Source of the DNA: Trichosporon coremiiforme
Lineage: Eukaryota > Basidiomycota > Tremellomycetes > Trichosporonales > Trichosporonaceae
Reading direction: 5' to 3'
Length of the DNA: 64,000 bases
Assembly: GCA_039545355.1 (NCBI GenBank)
Contig: BCJJ01000011.1
Span: 1,024,851-1,088,850, forward strand
Numbering within the stretch: position 1 is the first letter of the stretch; each line of letters opens with the position of its first letter. A model generated the notes under the pieces. That model had not been told where the DNA came from. It worked only from the letters and a program-made list of their open reading frames with translations, and ran no database searches. Below are positions 1 to 10,368 of this stretch, in pieces. The position numbers were made by a program, and so were the translations under genes.

Positions 1-1025
1 ACGCGGCGGTGGGGTTGGGGTAGCCGTGCTCTCTGGGGAGATACCATGGCACCGGAACGGGGTCGACGAGACAGATGCCCGCGAACAGCTCCGGTCTCGC
101 GTGCGCGGCATGGCAGATCGCCGCACCGCCGAAGGAATGGCCGAGTCCAATGACCTTCCGCGGAGTCTCGGGGGTGGGGGACCACGGCAGGTCCCATGGC
201 CGGTCGGTGCACGCCGGAGCGGATGTCACGATGTGCGCGACGAGGTTCAAGAAGTCGCGTCCCGTATCTTCCCAGCTTTGGAGGGGACCAAGGCGACCAT
301 CGGAGAGATAAACGGACTCATTGTGGTGCAGGTCGTCCATCATCCAGACCTCGTCGATGCGCACGTTGTGGGGACCGAGCGGGCCGCCGCCGAATGCCAG
401 TGCCGGGGCCGAGGGGTCGTGGTCAATGATCTCGCGGATGATCGTGTGCCAATGCTAGTTGTCAGCAATCATCTGATGGTGACGGACTCACCTCCTTCTG
501 CAGACCGCCCGCATGCGTGCACACCAATGTGTACCCGCCGACAGGCTCCTTCCTTGTCCATCGCTCCACGCTGACCCACTGTTTCGGAGGCGCGGCAGCT
601 TCAGCTTCCTCGAGACTCCACGCGTGCGAGTCGTACCGTCCCCGCACGAGGGTGTTACACCACTCTCCCAATCTCTGAGCGCGCTCCTCCTTGCTCTCCT
701 CCTTTGGAATAGTGCCCCAGGGCTGCGAGTCGCGGCCAAGGGTGCCGTGTCCTTCCCGATACAGGCGGGGGTACGCGGCGGGCGCGGCGTGGTGCGTCCT
801 CACCCACCCCTCTGGTGGAGGAGGCAAAGGCTCTCGCTTCGGTTCCGGGCGAGCCTTGTCCTCGGGCGGAGGCAGGAATCCGAGCAAGGGACGATAAGGA
901 ATGAGAACCTTGGGCCACACACCCTCCTTCGGAGCCGGGTACGATGCGATGTCGCCCCGGTGCTGGAAGATTGACGGTTTCTGTGGTACGCGCACGCTGC
1001 GGTAGTCGGCACGGACTTGCGACAT
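1..1025 (-). CDS. alpha/beta-hydrolase fold protein, 3' end cut by the window
   Basis: Exon 1 is 1025-492 (ATG at 1025); a 37-nt intron (491-455) starts GTGAGT and ends GCTGACAACTAG; exon 2 runs off the window at base 1. At least 329 residues are visible. The C-terminal half shows the nucleophile elbow GLGHSFGGAA, with the likely catalytic Ser at about residue 285, followed by a strand and LVDPVPVPWY, as in alpha/beta hydrolases. The first ~175 residues are Pro- and charge-rich and carry no motif I recognise. The catalytic Asp/Glu and His lie beyond the window edge, so substrate class (esterase, lipase, haloalkane or epoxide type) cannot be decided. Fold assignment is firm, function is not. 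Confidence 0.75.
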
Positions 1026-1822
1026 GGTCGATACGTGAGCGGGTGCCGCGAGATGAAGGGGGATGAGGGGATGAGGAGGGGGGATGGATGGAGGAAACTT
1101 AAAAACACAGCGGAGGGCCCCGCTAGCACCCCGGTCGTGGGTGGTGACTCGGCATCTTCAGGAACCGGAGCAGCCGAGAGCGGTCGGGAATCACCACATA
1201 ACCCAGCTTCCGCACGCGTGAGCCGCACCACCGCACACCGAGCGTGTCATCAGCATCCGCTCTGTTGACCACGCTAACCTGGAGTATGAGCGGTGGATTC
1301 GACATGGAGCGCGCTACTCCACTGCACGTCCAGGAATGCATGCGTTGGTTCGTAAGGGATGTGGATGCGGGGTCGGCGCTGAGCGCCATGATCTCCACAT
1401 GAGGTGCCCCACTGATGTTCATGACAACACCAGGACACGACCGTCGTACCCCAGACATGGAAGTTGGTGTACATCCAGTCGGCGGCCCGTCTGTCAGCGA
1501 TCGCGATCATCCTGTTTGTTCCTCGTTGTTACGGCCGGAAGAGGCGTGGGAGACACCGAGAGTCCGCCGTCGAGTCCGCCGTCTGTGCGGAATACCACGA
1601 TGCCCGCAAATCTAATCTGACTTTGGTTCCGCTAATGACATCGTTGGAAGCAATCTAATCAGCGCGGTCTCCCACGCTCTCACCCGGTGAGCATGTTGCC
1701 GGTTCGACGGCGGACAAGGCCGACGCCCAGATACGCTATATCAACCTCCACCACCATCCTCCACCAAGACCTCATCCCAGCAAGCCCACCCTCTTGCTTC
1801 CTCCTTCCTCAACATCAGCACC
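1026..1822. other. intergenic, divergent promoter region
   Basis: About 800 bases between the starts of two oppositely oriented genes, so it holds both promoters. The last ~90 bases before the enoyl-CoA hydratase ATG are C/T-rich with repeated CCACC, typical of a fungal leader. No convincing gene or RNA is seen; the open frames lack coding character. Confidence 0.5.
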
Positions 1823-2865
1823 ATGTCCGAGCCCATCGCCCCTCCCCCTGTCCCCAAGACCTACTCCGAGCTCCCCGTTCGACACATCCGCATCAAGAAC
1901 CACCCCGAGAATGCTCCAGGTGTAACTCCTATCCAGGTCGTCGAGCTTTACCGCCCCGGCAAGCACAATGCGTTCACGTACGAGATGGCGGCCGACATTG
2001 TGCGCACCTGGGGCACGTTTGCCGTAGACGACCGTGTCAAGGCCATCGTCCTCTCCGGCGATGGCAAGATCTTCTGCGCTGGCGCGGACCTCTCGGGCGC
2101 CTTCCAGCGTTCCGACGACGACATCAACGGACACCGTGACACGTGAGTCCGAACAAGAGCGGGGAAGGCCGCCATGCCTTCCTCCACCGATCACCTCTCC
2201 GATCAATCGAACCAGCTAGGCGGGAGCAATAGGGGCTGACACACAGTGGAGGCCAGGTCGCTCTCGCAATCTACCGCTGCCCCAAGCCCACCATCGCGGC
2301 CATGCACGGCGCCGCTGTCGGAGTCGGCGTCACCATGACGCTTCCGGCCACGATCCGTGTGGCCTGGAAGGACGCCAAGATCGGATTCGTCTTCGCGCGC
2401 CGCGGCCTGGTGATGGAGGCGGCTTCCTCCTTCTTCCTCCCCCGTTTGATCGGCATGTCTCGTGCTCTTCACCTCGTGACGACCGGCGCCGTTTACCCCG
2501 CAAAGGACAAGCTCCTCGACGGACTCTTCTCCGAACTCCTCGACACGCCTGACCAGGTCTTCCCCCGTGCGATTCAGATTGCAGAGGACATCGCCGCCAA
2601 CTGCTCGAGCGTCAGCATCGCGCTCATGAAGGAGATGATGTACCGTGGCACCGACTCCCCGGAGGCGCAGCATCTCCTCGACTCGAAGCTCATCTTCGAC
2701 CTCTACGGTACCCCCGACATCAAGGAGGGGGTCGCCAGCTTCCTGGAGAAGAGGCCTGTCAAGTTCACCGGCACGCTCGAAGCGGACGCGCCCGTGCACT
2801 ACCCCTGGTGGAACAGCGTCGACGTGCGCACACGCAAGCAGGACAAGCGCGCCGCCAAGCTCTAG
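1823..2865 (+). CDS. peroxisomal enoyl-CoA hydratase/isomerase family protein
   Basis: Two exons, 1823-2142 and 2247-2865, joined across a 104-nt intron (GTGAGT to GGCTGACACACAG), give 312 residues. The crotonase core is clear: KAIVLSGDGKIFCAGADLSG (oxyanion loop), then TGGQVALAIYRCPKPTIAAM and HGAAVGVGVTMTLP, and later GLVMEAASSFFLPRLIG, which carries the Glu expected at the active site. The protein ends in -AKL, a PTS1 peroxisome signal, so it probably works in peroxisomal beta-oxidation, hydrating or isomerising enoyl-CoA. Hydratase and delta3,delta2-isomerase cannot be separated by eye. The start is the first ATG after a pyrimidine-rich leader. Confidence 0.88.
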
Positions 2866-3074
2866 TCGGGGCTGAAGTTGTTAAATACAGCAAAACAGTA
2901 GGCTTTTAGTGAAATGTAATCAGCAGTAAAGGAAAGGAGTGTGCATGATATGTATATGTCCCTATCAAACCGGAAAGTGTACAAATTCTGCTGACGGGTC
3001 CAGCCCCGTAGTATCGTTCTGAAATCGTGCAATTATGCCGTCGCCTCTAGGCGGAACCGAACCCTGGTCACCTT

Positions 3075-4340
3075 TCACCTCTTGCTGCCGTTGTTACGGA
3101 GGTTGTTCGCCTTCCAAGGCTTGTAGGGAGTGTGAGGAGGAGGAGGAACGTTTGGCGACGTCGCATTCTCCCACTTCTTCTTCTTCGAGTTCATACTCTT
3201 AAGCGGGGCGAGGCTTTGCTGAGGCTTGCGGGAGTTGTTGGGCTTGATGGGGCTGGACTTCTTGAGCGGCTTAGAAGATGACTCAGATCGGGAAGGGTTG
3301 GTCTTTGACTTCTTGGGCATCTTGGCGTCTTGATCTTCAGAGTCGGAGTCGGCGATCTCGATGACGGAGAGGGGCCGTTTGAGCCGCTTTGTCTGGGCCT
3401 TGGGCGTGTCTCCCGGCTCATTCTTGATGCACCTGCTTCTGCCCTTCTCACCACTCTCAGAGCTCGGCACCGATCCGTCCCTCCCCTTCTTCACACTGCC
3501 CTGTCTAGCAATCCAGGAAGTAGTAATTACTGGCTCGAAACGCTGCGCCTGGTCATGCTTCAGCATGGTCCCGTAGTCTGTACTCGATGCCAAGAACGTA
3601 TTGTCCCGCGGGGCCCGTGGCCCCCACTTTCTGCTCTTTAATTCAATCCTGTGCCGCTTCGTTCCCATTATCTGCTCCGCTTCGGACACGGCCCTTCTTT
3701 TCTCAATCGCAGGGCGCGGGTTGGTCTTTGGCTCCGTGGGCCTGAGGTTCCGCTGGCGCTTCTTGAGGTACGGGGGGTCGGAGACAGTAGGCTCTCTGGC
3801 AGCCTTCTTGGGCGGGGCGGGGATACCTCTGCAAGCGAAGGGCTTAGTGGCCTTGAGCTCTCGGATCTCGGGCTGCTCCGCGGGGCTCTCCTCCTTAATG
3901 CTGACGGACTGCTCGACGACGACAGTCTGCACCTTCACGGCCTTCTTGTCCCAGACAGTATCCTCATCCAGCCCCGCCGCAGGGAGGCTCCAGACGGTCC
4001 CCCTCTCCATGACGGGCACGGCGGGCCCCTTGAGAGGCCTCTTGGCCGCGCCTTTGGGGCTGGTCACCTTGGTGCGCAAGATACCGGCCGTCTGGGGAAC
4101 GGACAGACTGTCATGCGCCTGGAGAGCGAATTCCACCTCGTTCAGGGCCTCAAATGCCGTCAAACGCGCCGCGTACAGCTCGGCCTTTCTGTAATCCGAA
4201 GCATGGCGGATCAGCGAGCCCAGGGTATGCCGCCCAGGATTCAGAATGACAGTAGACGCCGCGTGGGTGCGCACGTACTCGGCCTTGGCGCGGTCGGTAT
4301 GAGCGGCTAGATCCGCACGCGTGAGCGTTCCGGCGGACAT
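3075..4340 (-). CDS. basic, low-complexity, probably nuclear protein of unknown function
   Basis: A single-exon frame of 421 residues from ATG at 4340; the frame stays open upstream to about 4463 but without an ATG. The N-terminal ~90 residues look folded and helical (TRADLAAHTDRAKAEYVRTH; YRKAELYAARLTAFEALNEV). The rest is Lys/Arg/Ser/Pro-rich with basic clusters such as KKRQRNL and KRHRIELKSRK that resemble nuclear localisation signals. Near residues 330-340 the string VIEIADSDSED looks like a SUMO-interacting motif (hydrophobic core followed by acids). I recognise no family. A chromatin or DNA-repair scaffold is a guess from composition only. Confidence 0.65.
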   Translation of the reverse strand: MSAGTLTRADLAAHTDRAKAEYVRTHAASTVILNPGRHTLGSLIRHASDYRKAELYAARLTAFEALNEVEFALQAHDSLSVPQTAGILRTKVTSPKGAAKRPLKGPAVPVMERGTVWSLPAAGLDEDTVWDKKAVKVQTVVVEQSVSIKEESPAEQPEIRELKATKPFACRGIPAPPKKAAREPTVSDPPYLKKRQRNLRPTEPKTNPRPAIEKRRAVSEAEQIMGTKRHRIELKSRKWGPRAPRDNTFLASSTDYGTMLKHDQAQRFEPVITTSWIARQGSVKKGRDGSVPSSESGEKGRSRCIKNEPGDTPKAQTKRLKRPLSVIEIADSDSEDQDAKMPKKSKTNPSRSESSSKPLKKSSPIKPNNSRKPQQSLAPLKSMNSKKKKWENATSPNVPPPPHTPYKPWKANNLRNNGSKR

Positions 4341-5102
4341 GAGGGGAGAGGGGTCTGTACGAGACGCGGGCGACGTGGGTGACGTGTGGTGAGGCGGCTT
4401 CGCGAGGCTGGAGGTTGCGCCGATGCGGCGCAGGGGACTGGTGAAGGCTGCCTCGACAGTCAACGATGGCGGCGATTACTGTCGAGGGGAAGACGTTTGA
4501 GGTTGAGGTGCAGGAGGTGAAGGAGGTGAGATCGATGGAAGTCTTTGCATCTGACAAATAGAGGATAGTGAGCTGAGAGGGGGCTAGGGAGTGGAGAAGA
4601 TGGATGATGATGGGATAACGAGGGGGAAGAATGAGGAGGGGACGAAGTAAGAGGTAATCAATGGTGACGAGGCCTGTCTCTCTGACGCACAAAGATGAAC
4701 AATTTGGGTACGAGGGAGCAAGATTGCGCTGTATGTCCCCGCTGCTCGGTTGGGGCTGGCTTGGACTTCCAGACGCGTCGCGGTGTGTGACCAGATTTGA
4801 CGCGACTTGAGCTACACGCGTGCGATCGACAATCACGCAGCCCAGTGTTCTCTTCTCGTTGAAAGTTCTACGTTATCCGTGTTCAACAATGCTCTTGACA
4901 CGATGCGTTTGAGATCGTGACAGCAACGAGCCTCGAGGTCAGGGTGTAACGTTAGGAGTGAAAATCTCGTGAAACAACAGCAAAAGCGTCGATCCGCCAC
5001 AACGATGCACAGGGTATACATAACCCAGAGACTACGAACAACAACTAACCCACTACCAGTGAGAGGCTACAAACTACGACTACACTTGAGCTACGACTGC
5101 GC
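4341..5102. other. intergenic, promoter of the basic protein
   Basis: About 760 bases between the start of one minus-strand gene and the stop of the next. The part nearest the 4340 ATG is GA-rich on the plus strand (CT-rich on the coding strand), as in other leaders here. Nothing else is recognised. Confidence 0.45.
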
Positions 5103-7476
5103 CTACTTCTTCTTCTCGATCATCCCGCACACCGTTTTGAAATCTTCCATCACCGCCTCCGTGTTCATCTTCGCCCTCCCGTTCTGCTTCAGCAAGGCTA
5201 ACGCTACCACCTGAAAGAACGAGGACTGGACGCGGACCTTGTCGTTCTCGTCCAGCGCGGCCTGGAACGTGTCATTAAGCTTGTTGAGGGTGGTCGTCTT
5301 GTCCGAACTGTCGCGGTAAATCTTGAGGGTGGGCTGCAGAGCACGGCTAAAGATGAGCCCCAGGGTGGGCAAGGTGACGGAGGGGATGATTTGGTTGAAG
5401 GTAACAGCATCGTCGGGCCGAACAAAGACATCGTCATGGGGCTGAGTGGGAGCTGGAGGAGTGGAACGGGCGAGAACGCACCGAGCAGGTTCGCTGGTGC
5501 CCGAAGAGGAAGCCTGAGCAGGCTGGTTGGCGGAAGGAAGGTCTGCGACAGCATCCTCGTCAAACGGCTGGGCGGCGGGATTGTTGGAGACCTCGCGGCG
5601 GGAAGCGTTGGGACGCTCCGGGGTCGGCTTGGCCAGGATGTAGTAGTTGGGCCGGAACAGCTTGGATGGGCGAGGGTGGTCCTGAGGGATAGCGAGGCGA
5701 GGCGCCGGCGGAGCAACCCAGGTAGGCGACGTGGGACTGTCCGCCGGCCCGTAGTCCTCGTAGTAGCCCCGGTACTGCGTTGTCGAACGGCTGGTTTGCG
5801 GTCGATGCGTGTGCAGATCATCAGCGTACTCCAGAAGCTCATGTTCGAGGTCACAGGCGCGCTTCTTTACCTTGCTGAAGTTGGAGGACTTGGGAGACTC
5901 AGAAGCGGTCGAGTGGTCGATAGCCATAGGCTCGGTGCGCAAGGCGGCCTTACCCTTGGCATTCCGTCCGGCAGAAGCAGCGGGAGCAGCCTGACCCGTG
6001 ACCTGCTCGTGGGCAGGCTGGGTCTGCCACCACAGAGTTCGCTTGGGCCGCGAGTGAATGGCCTGCGCAGAAGAACCAGGTTGCGGAGCGTAGGCGGGCT
6101 GCGGGATCGGCGTCACGAGCTTCGGGAGTACGTGGAGGAGCGCGACCTGGTTTGATTCTGCCGAGTCAGACCTGGGGCTTCCCATGAGCCTGGCCAAAAA
6201 GGTGTTGGAGTCGTGGGAAGTGCTCGCCGAACGAGAAACGGCACTGCGGGGAAGCAAACGGTTGATCTGAGTGCCTCGAGTGTTCTTCGAAGAGGGGCGG
6301 TCAGTGATGGAGGCGAGGTTGATGTGTGAAGCCGCCCGCAGGAGAAGGTCGAGGGCAGAAGGGGCCGCTCGGGACGAAGCAGACGGGTTGGAAACATTTG
6401 AGAACTCGGTAGGGGTGCGGCTTCAGACGGCGACGGAGCGTACGAGCGTCGGCAATCGGCTTCGGACTCCGCTGGGTCGGAGAGCGAAGGTGGGCTGCGG
6501 GCAGAGAGGTCCAAGAGCGACGATGAGGTGGACAACCTCGTGTCATAGTTCGCGGTGTTGATCGTGTTTGGGCCCTCTACCCCAGAGAGGTTGCTCTCGG
6601 GAGTAGTGGGGGTCGCGGCCAGCGGCGTGTCTGCAGGCTGTGCGGGAGTAAGGGTGAGCTCGTCGTGAGGAGTGCTGTGATCCGCCTCTCCCGGCTTCCT
6701 GCCGCGTGTCCGGGTGCCCCGAACAGGGTTACGTCGGGGAGCTGGGACGCTGGCGCTCGTAAGATGTTCCAGCTTAGGTTCGGCCGTTCCATTGTCATAG
6801 TAGGGGGTGTCGTCGTCGCCGAGGTGATGTTCATGTTGCTCGTCGGATTCGGTTGCGGGGGCGTTCGCCTTTGGCTTGCGACGCTTGCCCCCCTTCTTGC
6901 TCTTAGGCTGCACTTTGACGGCCATACTGACTCCCAAGGACTGCTTCTGGGTGTCCGTGAGTTGGAGAGAGCTGTAAAAGTCCTCGAACTCATTGATCTG
7001 CGGGAAGAGAGAGCACACAAGTCCCTTGTCCAAACAGCCGGAGCACTTGGGCATGCCGGGGAAAATGCGGCAATCAGACATATTGTACCAGTCCTCTTGC
7101 AGGTTGCGCACTTGTCCTCGCAGGTGAAGCCCCGGTGGTGAATCTCGACCGGACTGCAGTCGACAATGGGTTCGCCGGTCGTGTGGGCGTCTTCAATCTC
7201 CTGCCGAGTCCGCGTCTCGTAGTTCTTCTGGCCGTGGATGCCAGCGACTTATTCCTCGTAGGCCATGACGACAGCGGCAGCCCTAATCTGCTCCTGGGCT
7301 GCCCTGACAAAGTGCGCTGAGCGCTCACGAGCTTGAGCATGCGTCTCGGGTGGCGCTGCGTCGTCGATCAGTGATTGGGCTTTGAAGGCGTTACTCTCGG
7401 CTGCGCGGATGGCTCGCAGAGCGATGTCGTGTCGCTTCTCGGCACTAATGAGTGCCTCGAAGGAGAGGTCGCTCAT
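5103..7476 (-). pseudogene. broken Zn2Cys6-like transcription-factor gene
   Basis: Coding-like sequence continues for 2.4 kb but needs three corrections. From ATG 7476 the frame runs ~75 residues (MSDLSFEALISAEKRHDIAL) to TAA at 7249-7251, then continues in the same frame to CATCKRTGTIC, the first half of a zinc cluster. Near 7120 the signal jumps frame to CSGCLDKGLVC, the second half, followed by a Lys-rich, then Ser/Pro/Thr-rich region. Near 6440 it jumps again to DLLLRAASHINLASITDRPS and runs to the stop at 5103 (ending MIEKKK). No intron with this genome's CTGAC/CTAAC signal repairs any break. CxxCx6C plus CxxCx6C fits a fungal Zn2Cys6 DNA-binding domain. It is either a pseudogene or contains local sequence errors. 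Confidence 0.55.
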
Positions 7477-7960
7477 CGTCTTGTTGCTAGTTCAATGATG
7501 CGATGTTTCACGTACGATGTGTGGAGGAGAATGAATGGGTGTTGGATAAATCAAGTGATGGGGATGTTGTGTCATAAGTGAGTTGTGGCCACACACACCA
7601 CTCGCACATCCAGCAGTTGTCCCTGTTGGCAATCTGGTGCTCCGAGTTATGCGACAAAAACACCGTCACCTCTACGGGAGGGAGCGAGACGGGCTGCGCG
7701 GCCAGATCTGGGCTTTGTGTCGCACAAGCTTGGCAGCCTCGCCAAGCGCAAAACGTTCTCAGGCGCGTAGAACCCAACCTGCATACTGCGAGCGTCAGTC
7801 GACGCCTACTCAACGTACAGATACAGTAACAGTTCACCTAGAGGAACCATATAACGATAAGAGACGAACTATGAATTCTGCAAGCCCAGCTCGGGGTGCC
7901 TCAAGCATAGGAGAGTGCGGGGCGCTTGAAAGAGGGCGAGGTGGGAGTGGTCGAGGCCTT
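7477..7960. other. intergenic
   Basis: About 480 bases upstream of the broken zinc-cluster gene and downstream of the next minus-strand gene. No gene, repeat or RNA is recognised. Confidence 0.45.
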
Positions 7961-8770
7961 TCAAAAGGAGGCGGTATCGAGACAGCGACGCTTGGTTGGA
8001 TGCTGGGCATGATCCGCATCCTGTGTTCCAGCACGGCGCTTGTTGCAGCTCCAGCTAGGGCGGGAAACCGTGGAAGAGTTGTCTACGACAAGATCGCCAG
8101 CATCCTCAAGGTTGGTGATGCTCTCGCAGCCAGCTTAAATGGTCAGCTTCATTCTACCGTGACAACTCACCGTTGACGGCACACCACACCGCCAAATCAT
8201 CAAGCTCAGACTGCATGAGGTTGATGTACCTCGAGTCACTCCACACTTGCATCTCCAAGCATACACGCTTCTCCTCTTCCTTCTCAGCCTCAGTGCGCGT
8301 AGCATACCGGGTCTTCGTGGTCTTCTGTCGGTTATTTGCGGTCTCCTTGTAACTGTCGCGGATGTCCTCGATCACACAATTGGTCTCGTTCAAGAAGAGC
8401 TCCTTCTGCTCCAGCAACTGTGCTTCACGCTGCTTGTGCGTGCGGCCTACCGTTAGCTGAGTCTCTGGAGCAACTAGGAAAACATACCAGTGATGTAGCC
8501 CTTGGCCCGGAGAAGAATACGAAGATGCTTCTCCATGAGGGGGATGTACGTCAAGTTAAAGCGGACGGTCTTCTCATCCCATCCAGGCTCCTTAGCCTTG
8601 CGCCAACGACTCGAGCTCTTCGTCTGGGGTGGGCGCTCGAGCGCCATCATCCTCTCGTGACGCTCAATCAGCTCGTCCCTCTCCTTTTGCAGCTCGGTGG
8701 AGATGCGTCCAAAGTCGGTCAACGCCACCTTGACACTGATGTCGAGGCCAAGATTCGAAAGGGAGGACAT
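7961..8770 (-). CDS. coiled-coil protein of unknown function
   Basis: Three exons, 8770-8488, 8446-8171 and 8133-7961, with introns of 41 nt (GTATGT to GCTAACGGTAG) and 37 nt (GTGAGT to GCTGACCATTTAAG); all phases match and give 243 residues. The start MSSLSNLGLDISVKVALTDF is followed by charged helical stretches (STELQKERDELIERHERMMA; KQREAQLLEQKELFLNE; TEAEKEEEKRVCLEMQ), suggesting coiled coils. The third exon is basic and ends DTASF. I do not recognise a family. The start is supported by the first in-frame ATG, and the gene structure by two good introns. Confidence 0.7.
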
Positions 8771-9410
8771 GTCGGTTGTTGGGATGATGCTGTTCTGGTG
8801 CTGGTGACTGACAACGAGTTGAAGGGTGGCTTTATGAATCTCGCCCGGAGGTCCGTCAATTGAGGTTCAGTGGTTAGTGACGAACAGCGATCCACACGCA
8901 GCATGCACACACTCCCTCCTCCACTTCTCCTTGCCTAAATGGTGGTCCAGTCATCCCCACCTTCCCCTTCCAGCGGGATGTGTGTTCGCCCATGAGACCC
9001 GTCGCTTCGCCCATCGATCAAATCAGCCCGTTCAGTATCCTCCTTTCCTTTCCTGACGCCTTCGCATGTCAATACATGTCGATAAACCGCTTAACAACAT
9101 GCCGAGTACATCTCCAACGAGAGAGCCACGGATATGCCATCGCGGTCTGAAAAGAAGACAAAATAGTCGGTTCGATATGCAAATTCGTGCCACACTGCCA
9201 CGCGCCCCAACCGACTCCCGCCGTGCCCTCGTAACGAGTTCACGCTATGCATAACAACCACTGCCTGTCTTTACGCATGTTAAGTTAAGGATACTAAAGC
9301 GCGAAGCCGGTTGGAAGACGTCGTGGTTGAATTTCAACGACGTGTGTGTTCCACGAGCGGAGTCTACCGTTGTGGCCCGTGCGCACCCATTCACCATTCA
9401 CAAAGAGGAG
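8771..9410. other. intergenic
   Basis: About 640 bases between two minus-strand genes, with pyrimidine-rich stretches near 8930-9060 and AT-richer DNA near 9240-9310. No gene or RNA is seen. Confidence 0.45.
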
Positions 9411-9977
9411 TCAGCCCACCAAAGCTGGTAATCTGCTGCTGCTCCCCCCGCGTCCCCCGTCACCTTCACTGGAGTCGTCCTTGCAACCGATACGGACAGG
9501 GTTCTTATCTTCAAGGTCGCGCCTGGCGTCGCCCACGGCCGCGAGAATGACGTCGATGCGGGCGTCGAGCGAGTGATGCTTCGCCAAAATAGCCTCCAAG
9601 GAGGATTCAGGCGGGGTAGGAACAGGCAGAGTCGCCTCGGCCATGGCGAGGGCCTCGTACCAAGTGGTGATGTTGGCGTAGGAGTCCAGCACGGCCTGGC
9701 GCGCCGTGGTGTCCACGGCGTTGAGGGCCATGGCCTCGAGCCAGTCGGGGATGGCGAGGTGCTCAGCGTCCATCGCTTCCTCGCGAGCTGCGGCAGCGAT
9801 GTCCGCGGTGTGGGTAGTACAGGTGACGCCGAGGTTGGCGTTGGGCTCGGAGCCCAAGGAGCTGGACCACGAGTGGAAGCTGCCGTCGCTGCTCGAGGCC
9901 CCTTCGCTGGGTGCCGAGGTGAGGTTCTCGAAGCTGACAGCGCGCCTTTTAATGTCGGACAAGGTGATGTCCAACAT
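9411..9977 (-). CDS. hypothetical protein, N-terminus uncertain
   Basis: The ATG at 9977 opens a 188-residue acidic frame (MLDITLSDIKRRAVSFENLT) with a Ser-rich segment, an Ala-rich helical middle (EEAMDAEHLAIPDWLEAMAL) and a Gly/Ser tail. An intron with good signals (9982-10019, GTGAGC to GCTGACACTACAG) ends four bases upstream of this ATG. The upstream exon is open in phase and has ATGs at 10099 and 10258, so the protein may be 27 or 80 residues longer, or the intron may lie in the 5' leader. No family is recognised. Confidence 0.5.
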   Translation of the reverse strand: MLDITLSDIKRRAVSFENLTSAPSEGASSSDGSFHSWSSSLGSEPNANLGVTCTTHTADIAAAAREEAMDAEHLAIPDWLEAMALNAVDTTARQAVLDSYANITTWYEALAMAEATLPVPTPPESSLEAILAKHHSLDARIDVILAAVGDARRDLEDKNPVRIGCKDDSSEGDGGRGGSSSRLPALVG

Positions 9978-10368
9978 CGGCCTGTAGTGTCAGCTTTCGA
10001 CGAGAATGGGGCAGCTCACGTTCGATGTCGGGGGAGGACGATTCGGAAGTGAGAGCAGTTGAGGGGGAGACTTGTGGATGTCGGGATCGCGCTGGCCATG
10101 TCTCGCTGACACTGCGTTGCTGGCATCCCGCTGTGCACAGAATGCGAAATGTGTGCAGGTCGCTGGTGCTTCCCACAGTCAGCTTGAGTGCGGGGTAAGA
10201 CAGTCCACACGAGCCCATCGGTGCTTCCCCGTGACTGCCAATTAACCAACTGATTCATTCCATTTACTTTTTTACAAGCTTGATTATTTAACGAACTGAT
10301 TTCTACCTAACGGATCCGATTTGATCCACCCTATGTTTGTTCTGCTCACGCGATGTTCACGCGTCGAT

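Noticed and set aside
7090..7140. 43-nt intron (GTACAATATG to CCCAAG) to repair the zinc-cluster frame
   Set aside because: Removing it leads into the wrong frame and it lacks the CTGAC/CTAAC box close to the acceptor.
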